Source: Helicobacter pylori
Lineage (GTDB): Bacteria > Campylobacterota > Campylobacteria > Campylobacterales > Helicobacteraceae
NCBI RefSeq assembly: GCF_030062585.1
Contig: NZ_CP071935.1
Location: 372,001 to 436,000, forward strand
DNA length: 64,000 nt
Reading direction: 5' to 3'
Shown here: in pieces, positions 45,691 through 56,519 of the stretch
How positions within the stretch are numbered: the first letter of the stretch is position 1
Layout of the letters: every line of letters begins with the position of its first letter
Made by a program: the position numbers and the translations under genes
Notes under the pieces: model-generated
What the model saw: only the letters and a program-made list of their open reading frames with translations
What the model was told of the DNA's origin: nothing
The model's database searches: none

Positions 45691-47562
45691 TTGCAAGAAA
45701 CAGATGACTTATTAAAAACATTGAACGTGAAATCGCTTTTAGAAGTCTTGCTTGTTTATACGCCCAAAGGTTATAAAGATTTGAATTTATTAGAGCGTTT
45801 TGAAACGGGCTTGAGCGGCGTTTTAGAAGTGGATATTTTAGAGAAAAGAAACTACGCCAAAGTTTTAAAGATTTTTGCCTATTCCAAACGATTTTACAAA
45901 AATTTAGAGCTTGTTTTTTTCAATTACAGCGCGTTCCATCACAGCCAGTTTAAAACCGGCGAGAGTTTGTTTATTTATGGTAAATTAGAGCAAAGCTCTT
46001 TTAATCAAGCTTATATCATTAACACGCCTAAAATCCTTACCGAATTTGGCAAAATTTCTTTAATTTTTAAAAAAGTTAAAAACCATAAAAAAATACAAGA
46101 AAATTTACAAAAACTCCTTTCATTAGAAAATTTAAAAAAGGAAGGCGTTAAAGAAAATATCGCGCATCTATTGTTGGAAATCTTTTTCCCCACGCCACAT
46201 TTTGTCAAGGATTTTGAAACGAATAAAAATTTCCCTTCGCAACATTTAAATGCATTAAAATACATTGAAATGCTTTTTTATATGAAAAATTTAGATCGTA
46301 AGAAATTGCAATTCAACGCTAAAATCGTATGCCCTAATAACAGCGAACGCTTGGATAATTTCATCGCTTCTTTACCCTTTAAACTCACGCGCGATCAACA
46401 AAACGCCATTAAAGAAATCCAAAACGATCTCACCAGTTCTATAGCGTGCAAGCGTTTGATTATAGGCGATGTGGGGTGTGGGAAAACGATGGTGATTTTA
46501 GCGAGCATGGTATTAGCCTACCCTAATAAAACCCTTTTAATGGCGCCCACTTCCATTCTCGCTAAACAGCTTTATAACGAAGCCTTAAAATTTTTACCCC
46601 CTTATTTTGAAGTGGAATTACTGCTCGGCGGGAGCCATAAAAAGCGATCCAATCATTTGTTTGAAAAAATTACGCATGTTGTCATAGGCACGCAAGCTTT
46701 ATTATTTGATAAGCGCGATTTAGATGAATTCGCTTTAGTGATCACTGATGAACAGCACCGATTTGGCACCAAGCAGCGCTACCAATTAGAAAAAATGGCG
46801 AGCAGTAAGGGTAATAAACCCCATTCCTTGCAATTTTCCGCTACCCCCATTCCTCGCACGCTTGCCCTAGCCAAAAGCGTGTTTGTGAAAACGACCATGA
46901 TTAGAGAAATCCCTTACCCTAAAGAGATTGAAACTTTAGTCTTGCATAAAAGAGATTTTAAAATAGTGATGGAGAAAATCAGCGAAGAAATCGCTAAAAA
47001 CCACCAAGTCATTGTCGTTTATCCGCTGGTGAATGAGAGCGAAAAAATCCCGTATTTATCGCTCAGTGAGGGGGCGAGTTTTTGGCAAAAACGCTTTAAA
47101 AACGTTTATACCACTTCAGGGCAAGATAAAAATAAAGAAGAAGTGATTGAAGAATTTAGAGAGTTAGGGAGCATTCTTTTAGCGACCACGCTCATTGAGG
47201 TGGGCATTTCTTTACCACGATTGAGCGTGATGGTGATTTTAGCGCCCGAAAGGTTAGGCTTAGCGACTTTACACCAGTTAAGGGGGCGCGTGTCTCGTAA
47301 CGGCTTGAAAGGCTATTGTTTTTTATGCACGATCCAAGAAGAAAACGAACGATTGGAAAAGTTTGCTGATGAATTGGACGGCTTTAAAATCGCTGAATTG
47401 GATTTACAATACAGAAAAAGCGGGGATTTACTACAAGGGGGGGAGCAGAGCGGGAATAGTTTTGAATACATTGACTTAGCCAGAGATGAAAACATTATCG
47501 CTGAAGTGAAACAAGATTTTTTAAAAAACGCTAGCGTTTCACAAGGAACATTTGAAAATTGA
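45691..47562 (+). CDS. recG: ATP-dependent DNA helicase RecG
   Basis: RecG reverses stalled forks and processes Holliday junctions. The 623-residue protein has a shortened N-terminal wedge region compared with the E. coli protein (about 690). It carries the helicase motifs GDVGCGKTMVI near residue 260, TDEQHRFGTKQR near 352, FSATPIPRTLALA and QLRGRVSRNG near 530. The start is TTG at 45691 (MQETDDLL), with no ATG nearby in frame and only a weak AGGG upstream. It is followed by modH. Confidence 0.93.
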   Translation: MQETDDLLKTLNVKSLLEVLLVYTPKGYKDLNLLERFETGLSGVLEVDILEKRNYAKVLKIFAYSKRFYKNLELVFFNYSAFHHSQFKTGESLFIYGKLEQSSFNQAYIINTPKILTEFGKISLIFKKVKNHKKIQENLQKLLSLENLKKEGVKENIAHLLLEIFFPTPHFVKDFETNKNFPSQHLNALKYIEMLFYMKNLDRKKLQFNAKIVCPNNSERLDNFIASLPFKLTRDQQNAIKEIQNDLTSSIACKRLIIGDVGCGKTMVILASMVLAYPNKTLLMAPTSILAKQLYNEALKFLPPYFEVELLLGGSHKKRSNHLFEKITHVVIGTQALLFDKRDLDEFALVITDEQHRFGTKQRYQLEKMASSKGNKPHSLQFSATPIPRTLALAKSVFVKTTMIREIPYPKEIETLVLHKRDFKIVMEKISEEIAKNHQVIVVYPLVNESEKIPYLSLSEGASFWQKRFKNVYTTSGQDKNKEEVIEEFRELGSILLATTLIEVGISLPRLSVMVILAPERLGLATLHQLRGRVSRNGLKGYCFLCTIQEENERLEKFADELDGFKIAELDLQYRKSGDLLQGGEQSGNSFEYIDLARDENIIAEVKQDFLKNASVSQGTFEN

Positions 47563-47610
47563 AAATTAAGGCGGAATTGGGTAATTTAAATCATTTAAAA
47601 AAGGATAGAA

Positions 47611-49571
47611 ATGCAAAATAAAGAAATGGATCAAGAAAAAAGCGTTAATGAAAAAAATTTAGAGGTTTTCAATCGTTATTTTCCCGGTTGCTTGAGTATA
47701 GAAAATGACAACCAACTCACGCTGGATGTGGGAAGATTAAAAGCGTTACTAGGGGATTTTAGCGGGATAAAAGAAGAGGGCTATGGGTTGGATTTTGTGG
47801 GTAAGAAAATCGCCTTAAATCAAGCTTTTAAGAAAAATCATAAGATTTTAAAGCCCTTAAATGAATCCACGAGCAAGCACATTCTCATCAAGGGCGATAA
47901 TTTAGACGCTCTCAAAATCTTAAAACAAAGCTATAGTGAAAAAATCAAAATGATCTACATTGACCCCCCTTACAACACGAAAAACGACAATTTTATCTAT
48001 GGCGATGATTTCTCGCAATCCAATGAAGAGGTTTTAAAAACATTGGATTATTCTAAAGAAAAGCTGGATTATATCAAGAATCTTTTTGGGTCAAAATGCC
48101 ATAGCGGGTGGCTTAGTTTCATGTATCCTAGATTGTTGCTCGCTAGAGATTTGCTCAAACAAGACGGCGTGATTTTCATCAGCATTGACGATAACGAAGC
48201 CGCCCAGCTCAAACTTTTATGCGATGAAATTTTTGGGGAGGGGAATTTTGTGGCTGAAATGCCAAGATTAACAAAGAAAGCAGGAAAATCCACTAATCAA
48301 ATCGCTAAAAATCATGATTATGTTTTGTGTTATCAAAAGAATAGTATCAATTTTAAACAGATTGATATTGATGAAAACGATTACTCTTTAAAAGATGAAT
48401 TTTACAATGAAAGAGGTGGGTATAAATTAAATCAAAATTTGGATTACAATTCACTTCAATATAATAAAAAAATGGATTATGAAATTGTAATTGGTAATGA
48501 AAAGTTTTATGCTGGCGGATTGGAAACTTATACTGAAAGACAAAAAGGTAATTTTGGAACGATTGATTGGGTTTGGCGTTGGAGCAAAGCAAAATTTGAT
48601 TTTGGATTAGCTAATGGTTTTATAGAAGTTAAAAATAATAGAATTTATACAAAAACTTACACAAAGGCTAAAATATCTGATAGCAAGCCTTATAAAATAG
48701 AATATTTTAACCGCACTAAAAATATTTCAAGTATAGAATTTTTAGATAATAAATACTCTAATGATATGTCAAATAAAAAATTGCAATCAATTTTTAATGT
48801 TAAGAATATTTTTGATTATTCTAAACCTGTTGAATTGATAAGTTTTCTCATAGATCAAACTACTGAAAAAGGCGATCTCATCTTAGATTTTTTCGCCGGG
48901 AGTGGGACGACCGCGCATGCCGTGTTAGAGAGTAATAAGAGCGATTATCAAAAATTAAGTGAGGGGGGGGGTTATTTAATGGCTTGAACGCCGCATTTAA
49001 AGAAAGGCGCTTCATTCTCGTCCAATTAGATGAAAAAATTGATCCCAAGAAAAACAAAAGCGCGCATGATTTTTGTTTGAACACCTTAAAATCCACCTCG
49101 CCGAGCATTTTTGACATCACCGAAGAAAGGATTAAAAGAGCGGGGGCTAAAATCCAAGAAGCTTGCCCCAATTTAGATGTGGGGTTTAGAGCGTTTGAAA
49201 TCATTGATGATGAAACGCATGCTAACGATAAAAATCTCAGTCAAGCCCATCAAAAGGATTTGTTCGCTTATTCTAACCTTGATAGAATGGAAACCCAAAC
49301 GATTTTAATCAAGCTTTTAGGCTGCGAGGGTTTGGAGCTAACCACCCCTATAATTTGCTTGATTGAAAACGCCTTGTATCTGGCTTTAAATACGGCTTTC
49401 ATTGTGGGGGATATGGAAATGAGTGAGGTTTTAGAAAACTTGAAAGATAAAGGGGTGGAAAAAATCAGCATGTATATGCCCGCTATCAGTAACGACAGGC
49501 TGTGTTTGGAGTTGGGCAGTAATTTGTTTGATTTGAAATTAGAGAGCGGCGATTTAAAGATTAGGGGGTAG
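47611..49571 (+). CDS. modH: Phase-variable type III DNA methyltransferase (Mod), out of frame at G9
   Basis: The first frame (47611-48987) encodes 458 residues: the catalytic motif MIYIDPPYNTKNDNF near residue 120, a target-recognition region (about 48250-48840), and motif I DFFAGSGTTAHAVLE near 427. This is the beta-class adenine methyltransferase order. A G9 run (48963-48971) then shifts the frame and it stops after GGGYLMA. With ten (or seven) G the frame continues as GLFNGLNAAFKERRF into the 195-residue tail ending at 49571. As sequenced it is OFF or truncated. The recognition region is markedly more A/T-rich than its flanks, typical of swapped mod alleles. Mod phase variation in H. pylori alters expression of other genes. 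Confidence 0.92.
48963..48971 (+). repeat. Poly-G (G9) phase-variation tract in modH
   Basis: Nine consecutive G inside the coding region. The reading frame past the tract is restored at G10 or G7. Slippage at such tracts switches many H. pylori genes. Confidence 0.93.
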
Positions 49572-49573
49572 AG

Positions 49574-52489
49574 GTGAAAATCAAATTCAAACGATTGGAT
49601 TATCAGGAGCAATGCCGGGACCAAATTTTAGGGGTGTTTAAGGGGATCTATTTAAAAGAGCCAGAAAATGACGCTCAAAGGATTGCTAACCCTGTTTTTG
49701 AAACAGAAGCGATCAAAGATGTTTTATTAGAAAATATTGAGAATTTACGATCGAAACAAAAAATAACCCAGGGAAGCGTGGGGATTGACAAGTCGTTAAA
49801 CTGCGATATTTTAATGGAAACAGGCACCGGGAAGACCTTTTGCTTTTTGGAATGCGTTTATTCTTTGCACCAAAACTACCATTTGTCAAAATTTATCGTT
49901 TTAGTGCCAAGCAACGCCATTAAATTAGGGGTTTTAAAGAGTATTGAAATCACCAGAGAATTTTTTAAAAGCGAGTATTCTAACACGCATTTAGAAAGCT
50001 ATGAAGATGTAGAAAGGTTTATTCTAGCGAGCAACCACAAATGCTGTGTGTTGGTGATGACTTTTTCCGCCTTTAATAAAAAAGATAACCTTATCAATCA
50101 ATCATGCTTAGAAAATACGAATCTATTCAATGGCGCAAAAAGTTACATGCAAGCTTTAGCGAGTATGCGCCCTATCGTCATCATGGACGAACCGCACCGA
50201 TTTTTAGGCGATAAAACAAAAAAATATTTGGAACAATTAAACGCTTTAATCACGCTCAGGTTTGGGGCGACTTTTAAAGATGATTATAATAATTTGATTT
50301 ACGCACTAGACAGCAAAAAAGCGTTTGATTGCGCCCTAGTGAAAAGCATCAGCGTGGCGTCTGTGGGGGAGAGTAACGAGTATTTTTTAGAGCTTAAGGG
50401 GGTTGTAAAGACACAAAACGACTATGAAGCTGCAATTAACTACACGAATTTAGAAAATAAAACTCAAAGCGTCAAGGTCAAAAAGCACGATAATTTAGGC
50501 GCGCTAACTCAAATCAGCGCTTTAGAAGATTACATTGTAGAAAATATCACTAAAACTGAGGTTCGTTTTCTCAATGGCTTTAATTTGTTACTGGATCAAA
50601 AAGAGCCTTTTTCCCATCTTTTAGAGGGTGAGCAAGAAGTGATGCTGAAAGAAGCGATAAAAAGCCATTTTGAAAGAGAAGAAGGGCTTTTTAAAAAGGG
50701 GATTAAAGCCTTGTGCATGGTGTTTATTAGCGGGGTGAATAGCTATTTAAGCGAGAATGAAAAGCCGGCCAAATTAGCCCTTTTATTTGAAAAACTTTAC
50801 CAACAAGAGCTTGAAAAAGTCTTAAAAAAGCCTTTAGATGAAAATTATAGAGCGTATTTAGAGCGTACTAAAGACGCTATTTACAAAGTGCATGGAGGGT
50901 ATTTTGCTAAAAGCAAGAAAGAGGGCGATGAAACTAAAACGATCGAACTCATTTTAAAAGAAAAAGAAAAATTACTGAGTTTTGATTCCGATCTCAGGTT
51001 TATTTTTTCGCAATGGGCGTTGCAAGAGGGGTGGGATAACCCTAATGTGATGACGATTTGCAAATTAGCCCCTAGCTCTTCTAATATCACTAAATTGCAA
51101 CAAATTGGTAGGGGGCTAAGGCTCGCTGTGAATGATAAGGGCGAACGCATCACTAAAGAGCATTCTGATTTTGATTTTGTCAATGAATTAGTCGTGATCG
51201 TGCCGCAAGTTGAGGGGGATTTTGTGGGAGCGATCCAGCAAGAGATAAGCGAACACAGCTTGATCAAACAAGCGTTTAGTGGGGGAGAGTTAGAAAAAAG
51301 CGGCATGGTTAAAAAAGGGTATTACGGGGTTTTATTTGAAAAGTTAGAGGGTTTGGGTTTTGGAGAAAAAACAGATGATGAAAACTTTAAACTCACCCTC
51401 AATCAAAACGAATTTTTAAAAAAAGAGCCGGAACTAGAAAATTTAAAAAATGAAACATACTTGGATCTTGAAAAATTAAAAGATTTTTTAGAAGATCGCT
51501 TGATTGGTAATTCTAGAGTGAGGAACAAAAACGAGCGAAAAACTGAAAAAATCAAAATCAATAAAGAAAATTTTAAAAAATTTGAAACCTTATGGGCGGG
51601 TTTGAACCATCAAGCCCGGATCGCTTATGCCATTGATAGCGAGAGCTTGATTGATGAGATTGTCAAAAAAATCAATGCTTCTTTTAAGGTCAGTTCAAAA
51701 ATCGTTTCGGTTACGACGCATAAAAAAGTAGAAACTATGGGAAATAACGCCACAACAGAGATTTTTGAGCGAGAAAGCGCATGCGTGTGGAGCTTGCATG
51801 AATTTATCAGTGCCTTGTCTAATAAGGTGAAATTGAGTTTTAAAAGCGTGGCTAAAGTGTTGGAAAACATTGATGAAAACAAGTTTAATGAAATTAAAAA
51901 AAACGAACAAGAGGGCTTAAGGCGGTTAGAAGAGCTGTTTTTGGAAATCATTTATCAAAATATTAAAGATAAAATTTCCTATCAAATGCGCGAAACGACG
52001 ATTAAAAACAGAAAAAACGATGCGTTTTATGATGAAAAAGGAGAAATTAGAGAATTTTTAGACGGGAGTTTGGGGGTGGATAAATATGAAATTAGAAATG
52101 CAAGCGCCCAAGAAAAATGCTTGTATGAAAATTTCATGCAAGTGGATAGCAAGATTGAAAAAGACACGATTGAAGAATCTAACGACACTAAAATCATTGT
52201 TTTTGGCAAGCTCCCTAGGGTTAAAATCCCAATAGGGTTGAATCAAACTTATAGCCCTGATTTTGGGTATGTGGTTGAAAACAACGATAAAAAAGTGTTG
52301 TTAGTGGTGGAAACTAAGGGGGTTGATAAAAAAAGCGAATTACGCCCTGAAGAAGAGCGGAAAATTTCAACCGCTAAGAAATTTTTTGAAGCTTTAAAAA
52401 AGCAAGGCGTGAATATTGAATACAAAACCAAAATGAAAAAAGATCAATTAAGCGCGTTGATCAATGAAATTTTAAATCGTAAAGATTAG
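49574..52489 (+). CDS. res: Type III restriction endonuclease subunit Res
   Basis: Res is the helicase/nuclease partner of Mod. The 971-residue protein has P-loop METGTGKTFCFLE near residue 82, the DEPHRF box near 204 and QIGRGLRLA near 510. The C-terminal nuclease has SPDFGYVV followed by LLVVETKG (PD...ExK, about 894-915). It starts with GTG two bases after the modH stop, behind TAGAGG. It is intact, but cleavage by type III enzymes needs Mod, so switching of modH also switches restriction. Confidence 0.93.
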   Translation: MKIKFKRLDYQEQCRDQILGVFKGIYLKEPENDAQRIANPVFETEAIKDVLLENIENLRSKQKITQGSVGIDKSLNCDILMETGTGKTFCFLECVYSLHQNYHLSKFIVLVPSNAIKLGVLKSIEITREFFKSEYSNTHLESYEDVERFILASNHKCCVLVMTFSAFNKKDNLINQSCLENTNLFNGAKSYMQALASMRPIVIMDEPHRFLGDKTKKYLEQLNALITLRFGATFKDDYNNLIYALDSKKAFDCALVKSISVASVGESNEYFLELKGVVKTQNDYEAAINYTNLENKTQSVKVKKHDNLGALTQISALEDYIVENITKTEVRFLNGFNLLLDQKEPFSHLLEGEQEVMLKEAIKSHFEREEGLFKKGIKALCMVFISGVNSYLSENEKPAKLALLFEKLYQQELEKVLKKPLDENYRAYLERTKDAIYKVHGGYFAKSKKEGDETKTIELILKEKEKLLSFDSDLRFIFSQWALQEGWDNPNVMTICKLAPSSSNITKLQQIGRGLRLAVNDKGERITKEHSDFDFVNELVVIVPQVEGDFVGAIQQEISEHSLIKQAFSGGELEKSGMVKKGYYGVLFEKLEGLGFGEKTDDENFKLTLNQNEFLKKEPELENLKNETYLDLEKLKDFLEDRLIGNSRVRNKNERKTEKIKINKENFKKFETLWAGLNHQARIAYAIDSESLIDEIVKKINASFKVSSKIVSVTTHKKVETMGNNATTEIFERESACVWSLHEFISALSNKVKLSFKSVAKVLENIDENKFNEIKKNEQEGLRRLEELFLEIIYQNIKDKISYQMRETTIKNRKNDAFYDEKGEIREFLDGSLGVDKYEIRNASAQEKCLYENFMQVDSKIEKDTIEESNDTKIIVFGKLPRVKIPIGLNQTYSPDFGYVVENNDKKVLLVVETKGVDKKSELRPEEERKISTAKKFFEALKKQGVNIEYKTKMKKDQLSALINEILNRKD

Positions 52490-52571
52490 AGCTAATAAGA
52501 TCAATCTCTAATGTTTCACATGGAACAATTTCAAAGAAAAGCGTTTTATTTAAAATTCATACCACTTTTGT

Positions 52572-52577
52572 TATAAT
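52572..52577 (+). promoter_or_regulatory. -10 box of the type IIG gene
   Basis: TATAAT at 52572-52577; start near 52584, 22 bases before the ATG; CAAAGG is the ribosome site. Confidence 0.6.
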
Positions 52578-52605
52578 CGTTTTCATCCCATTTCAAAGGC
52601 GTTTT

Positions 52606-55600
52606 ATGATTTGTTTCACTCGTATCCCACTCAAGGATTTCATTAAAAAATACAATCCTCCAACACCCACAAAAGAAACTATAGAAAATTTTGAAAAAGA
52701 AATAAACAGCTTATTAGAAAACGCGCCAAGACAAGATGATGAAGAATTTCAAAAAAATGAAATCAATAAGTTTTTAAAAAATACCTATGGCTATGACTGC
52801 AATACCTATGAAAAAGTGGATAGCGCGATCTATGTGGATGGGGAAGTCCAAGTGCTTATTGAAGTCAAAGCTCTAAATAAAAAGACAGAATTCCCTAAAA
52901 ACAAAGAAAACCCACTCAGTAAGGCCTTTTGTCAAATGGTTTTGTATTTTTTAGAAGAGAGAGAAAAAGAAAAAAACAATTCCCTAAAACACACCATTAT
53001 TTGCAATGCACATGAATTTTTTCTCTTTGATTGTAAGGATTTGCTCTTTTTAAAAGAAGATAAACGCATCAAAAAACTCCATAAAGATTGCGCTAAAAAA
53101 GAAGGCACAGACTCTAGCACCAAAAGATTCTACAGCGATTTAGAGGAATATTTAAAAAAGGATTTTAAAGGCGAACTCCGCTACACTCACTTTAATTTGA
53201 GCAACTATGATCCTAAAGAACTCCCTTTGATTTATCAAGTTTTAAGCCAAGAAGTCCTTTTAAAACAAAAGAAAACCCTTGACGCTAACACGCTTAACAA
53301 AGATTTTTATGAAGAATTGCTTTACATTTTAGGGTTAGAAGAGCAAAATGATAAAGGGAAAATTTTAATCAAGCCCAGCCGCACCCAAAACTCCCTAAGC
53401 GATGCTTTAAAAAAGAAATACAAAAATTTAGACGATGAAGAAGTCATGGCGTTGCTCATCGCTTGGAATAACCGCATCTTGTTTTTACGGCTTTTAGAAA
53501 GCCTTTTAATTTCTTTTAACCATTTTGAAAAATCTTTTTTAACCACAGAAAACTTTAAAGATTTCAACGATCTAAATACCCTCTTTTTTGAAGTCCTAGC
53601 CAAGAAAAATAACGAGCGTTTACCAGAAATTAAAGAAGACAAGATTTTAAGAAAAATCCCTTATTTGAATTCCAGTTTGTTTGATAAAACGCCTTTAGAA
53701 TCAAAGGGGTATGAAATCAAATTACTCAATAACGAGCCTTTAGAGATTTATCCTAAATCCGTTCTCAAAAAAGATAAAGACTACCAAAAAGAAAAAGCTT
53801 TGCCATTGCTGGAATACTTTTTTAAATTTTTGCGCCTTTATAAATTCACCACCACCCCTAAAGACATTAAAGATAATACCGATACTAGCGAAAGCTGTTT
53901 GATTAACCCTAGCGTTTTAGGGCTTGTTTTTGAAAAACTCAACGGCTATAAAGAGGGGAGTTTTTATACCCCAAGCTTTATTACAAGCTACATGTGTAAA
54001 GAGAGTATCACGCCGATTGTGTTGGATAAATTCAATCAAAAATATAATATAGAATGTGAAAAATTAAAAGAATTAAAAAATTACCTCAAAAATAGCTATA
54101 AAGAGGATAAACGCAAAGAATACCTAAACACGCTTTTAACCTTACGCGTTTGCGATCCGGCGGTGGGGAGTGGGCATTTCTTGGTTTCAGCACTCAATGA
54201 AATGGTGTGGATCGCTTATAAACTGGGGCTTATTGCTTCCTTGTATCGCCACGAGCTTAGATTAGAAAACGATGAAATCATCATTCACACGCCAACGGGT
54301 GAAGTCTTTAACTACAAAAAACCGCATAGCGAAAACGACCCCCACCACCAAATCCAAAAAGAACTTTTTAATCTTAAAAAAGACATCATTGAAAACTGCC
54401 TTTTTGGCGTGGATATTAACCCCAATTCTTGCGAAATCACCAAGCTCAGGCTATGGATAGAGCTTTTAAAATACAGCTATTATATTTTTGAAAAGGGCAA
54501 GAACACTAATGCGCTTGAAACCCTCCCCAACATTGATATTAACATTAAGTGCGGTAATTCGCTCATTTCTAGGTTTGATTTCAAACAAAGCCTAACGCAT
54601 TATCCTAATATCAAGGAAAAAACTCAGCAATATAAAAAATTAGTAAAAAATTACAAAGAAGGACTTTTTGATGATAAGACAAGACTAAGCAATCAAATTA
54701 AGGACTTATTGAAAACTTTTCAAAATTTTTGCCTTAACGACAAATACAAAAAAGAGATTAAGGCTTTTGTAACACAATGCGAGGAATATAGGAAGCTTTA
54801 TGGAAACTATTTTGCAAAAGATGATGCCGATTTAGGAGCATTTATTTCAGAAAATCCTTTTCCAAAGCATGAGAATATTAGTGATAATGAAGAAATCCAA
54901 CAACAAGCTTATCAATATTTTCTAAAACTCAAACAAACTTATAACATGATCTATAATTTCAATAATTCTCTTGAATGGCGCTTTGAATTCCCTGAAGTGC
55001 TAGACGATGAGGGGAATTTTTTAGGCTTTGATTGCATCATAGGCAACCCGCCTTATATCCGCCAAGAACACATCAAAGACTTAAAGCCTTTATTAGAAAA
55101 GCAATACCACGATTTCTATAACAGCACCGCTGACATTTACACCTACTTTTTTGCCCTATCTTTCCACCTTTTAAAAGAAAAGGGGTTTAGCACTTTCATC
55201 ACTTCCAACAAATACGCGCGCGCCAAATACGGCGCCAAATTGAGAGAATGGCTGCTCAAAAAAACCACCATCGTCAGCTACATGGAACTAAACGCCTTAA
55301 AAGTCTTTGAAAGCGCTGCAGTGGATACCAGCATCATTCATTTCATCAAACAAACGCCCCCTAAAGAGAGCGATTTTAAATATTACGAACCCACCCCAAA
55401 CGATAAGGAAAATTTGAAAAACACCCCCCACATCCCCATGAAACAAAACGCGCTTTCAACAGAAAGCTTTATTTTTGCCAACGCCACGCTTTTGGATTTG
55501 AGGGACAAAATAGAGAGCATCGGCACCCCGCTTAAAGACTGGGGTATTCAAATCAATTACGGGATAAAAACCGGCTGTAACGAAGCCTTTATCATTCCCA

Positions 55601-56367
55601 CTGAAAAAAGAGACGCAATCTTAAACGCTTGCAAGACGCAAGAAGAAAGGGAGTGCACAGAGGGGCTTATCAAACCTATTTTAAGAGGGAAAGACATTAA
55701 AAGGTATTCTTATGAGTGGGCGCATTTGTGGGTTATTTTTATACCTTGGCATTTTCCAAATACTAATAACCCAAAAAACATGGAAGAAAATGAACAAGAT
55801 TTTTCTATCCATTATCCTATTATCTATGCTCACTTGCTTTCACATAAAGATAAACTTTTAAAACGCAATAAAGATGAAACCGGAAAGAGATATGAATGGT
55901 ATTGCTTGCAAAGATGGGCGGCAAGCTATTATCAAGATTTTGAAAAAGAGAAAATTGTGTATCCTTGTATTATGGCTAAAGAGCCTTGTTTTGTTTATGA
56001 AGAAAAAGGATTTTATGCTCCAGCACCTGCAAATATTATTACAGGCGATAAGACAGAAATAAAATACCTTACAGCTTTACTAAACTCTAAATGCATTTAT
56101 TTTGCTATGCGTAAGTTTTATATGGGAGGGGGTATTGAGGGCGAGTTAAAAACAAATAATTTAGAAAAAATACCCATTCCTAAAATCACCACCAAAAACC
56201 AAGAATTAGCCGATAAAATCACCGATTGCGCGGAGCGGATCTTAAAATTAAAAGAAAAAGACCCTAAAGCCAACACTCAAGAATTAGAAAAAGAAATTGA
56301 CGCCTTAGTCTATCAGCTCTACCACCTCACCGATGAAGAGATTAAAATTATTGAAGACGGGCAATGA
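52606..56367 (+). CDS. Type IIG restriction-modification enzyme (fused nuclease, methyltransferase and specificity)
   Basis: The 1253-residue single chain combines both activities. Near residue 65 there is a nuclease-like core, VDSAIYVDGEVQVLIEVKA (Asp ... Glu-x-Lys). The methyltransferase has SAM motif DPAVGSGHFLVSALNEM near 518 and catalytic IGNPPYIRQEHI near 814 (gamma-class order). The C-terminus (about 1000-1250) is a specificity region with ILRGKDIKRY and IPIPKITTKNQELADKI, like HsdS ends. A stretch around 54590-54950 and another near 55700-56150 are A/T-richer, as if exchanged. The gene is intact and alone, so it could protect and cut by itself. Confidence 0.9.
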   Translation: MICFTRIPLKDFIKKYNPPTPTKETIENFEKEINSLLENAPRQDDEEFQKNEINKFLKNTYGYDCNTYEKVDSAIYVDGEVQVLIEVKALNKKTEFPKNKENPLSKAFCQMVLYFLEEREKEKNNSLKHTIICNAHEFFLFDCKDLLFLKEDKRIKKLHKDCAKKEGTDSSTKRFYSDLEEYLKKDFKGELRYTHFNLSNYDPKELPLIYQVLSQEVLLKQKKTLDANTLNKDFYEELLYILGLEEQNDKGKILIKPSRTQNSLSDALKKKYKNLDDEEVMALLIAWNNRILFLRLLESLLISFNHFEKSFLTTENFKDFNDLNTLFFEVLAKKNNERLPEIKEDKILRKIPYLNSSLFDKTPLESKGYEIKLLNNEPLEIYPKSVLKKDKDYQKEKALPLLEYFFKFLRLYKFTTTPKDIKDNTDTSESCLINPSVLGLVFEKLNGYKEGSFYTPSFITSYMCKESITPIVLDKFNQKYNIECEKLKELKNYLKNSYKEDKRKEYLNTLLTLRVCDPAVGSGHFLVSALNEMVWIAYKLGLIASLYRHELRLENDEIIIHTPTGEVFNYKKPHSENDPHHQIQKELFNLKKDIIENCLFGVDINPNSCEITKLRLWIELLKYSYYIFEKGKNTNALETLPNIDINIKCGNSLISRFDFKQSLTHYPNIKEKTQQYKKLVKNYKEGLFDDKTRLSNQIKDLLKTFQNFCLNDKYKKEIKAFVTQCEEYRKLYGNYFAKDDADLGAFISENPFPKHENISDNEEIQQQAYQYFLKLKQTYNMIYNFNNSLEWRFEFPEVLDDEGNFLGFDCIIGNPPYIRQEHIKDLKPLLEKQYHDFYNSTADIYTYFFALSFHLLKEKGFSTFITSNKYARAKYGAKLREWLLKKTTIVSYMELNALKVFESAAVDTSIIHFIKQTPPKESDFKYYEPTPNDKENLKNTPHIPMKQNALSTESFIFANATLLDLRDKIESIGTPLKDWGIQINYGIKTGCNEAFIIPTEKRDAILNACKTQEERECTEGLIKPILRGKDIKRYSYEWAHLWVIFIPWHFPNTNNPKNMEENEQDFSIHYPIIYAHLLSHKDKLLKRNKDETGKRYEWYCLQRWAASYYQDFEKEKIVYPCIMAKEPCFVYEEKGFYAPAPANIITGDKTEIKYLTALLNSKCIYFAMRKFYMGGGIEGELKTNNLEKIPIPKITTKNQELADKITDCAERILKLKEKDPKANTQELEKEIDALVYQLYHLTDEEIKIIEDGQ

Positions 56368-56392
56368 AAAGCTGATTTCCACTTAAGGATAA

Positions 56393-56409
56393 CCCCCTAA
56401 TTTAGGGGG
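56393..56409 (-). terminator. 3' hairpin of the broken aapA copy
   Basis: CCCCCTAA (56393-56400) and TTAGGGGG (56402-56409) form a perfect 8-bp stem with almost no loop. It lies at the 3' end of the module, just after the type IIG stop, and could also stop transcription from that gene. Confidence 0.6.
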
Positions 56410-56425
56410 CAACTCTTTTTAAGAA

Positions 56426-56519
56426 TTAGCGTTTGATCACTAAATCAAACTTTAAACCCAAAAAACTGATTTTTAGGTATAATTCTCTAAGAAGAGTGTT
56501 TACTACGATGATTTTTCAT
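56426..56519 (-). pseudogene. AapA-like toxin gene with +1 frameshift
   Basis: After AGGAG and a correctly spaced ATG (56519) the frame reads MKNHRSKHSS and stops. In another frame the family sequence continues as ELYLKISFLGLKFDL to VIKR and TAA (56426-56428). One extra base near the lost Trp codon (TCTTCTTAG where the intact copy has TCTTGG) accounts for it. The span of 94 bases is one more than the 93 of the intact gene at 37 kb. Promoter, 5' hairpin, antisense promoter and 3' hairpin are intact. Confidence 0.75.

Noticed and set aside
48984-49571. A separate 195-residue gene after modH
   Set aside because: It is the C-terminal part of the methyltransferase, separated only by the G9 frameshift; its ATG has no ribosome site.
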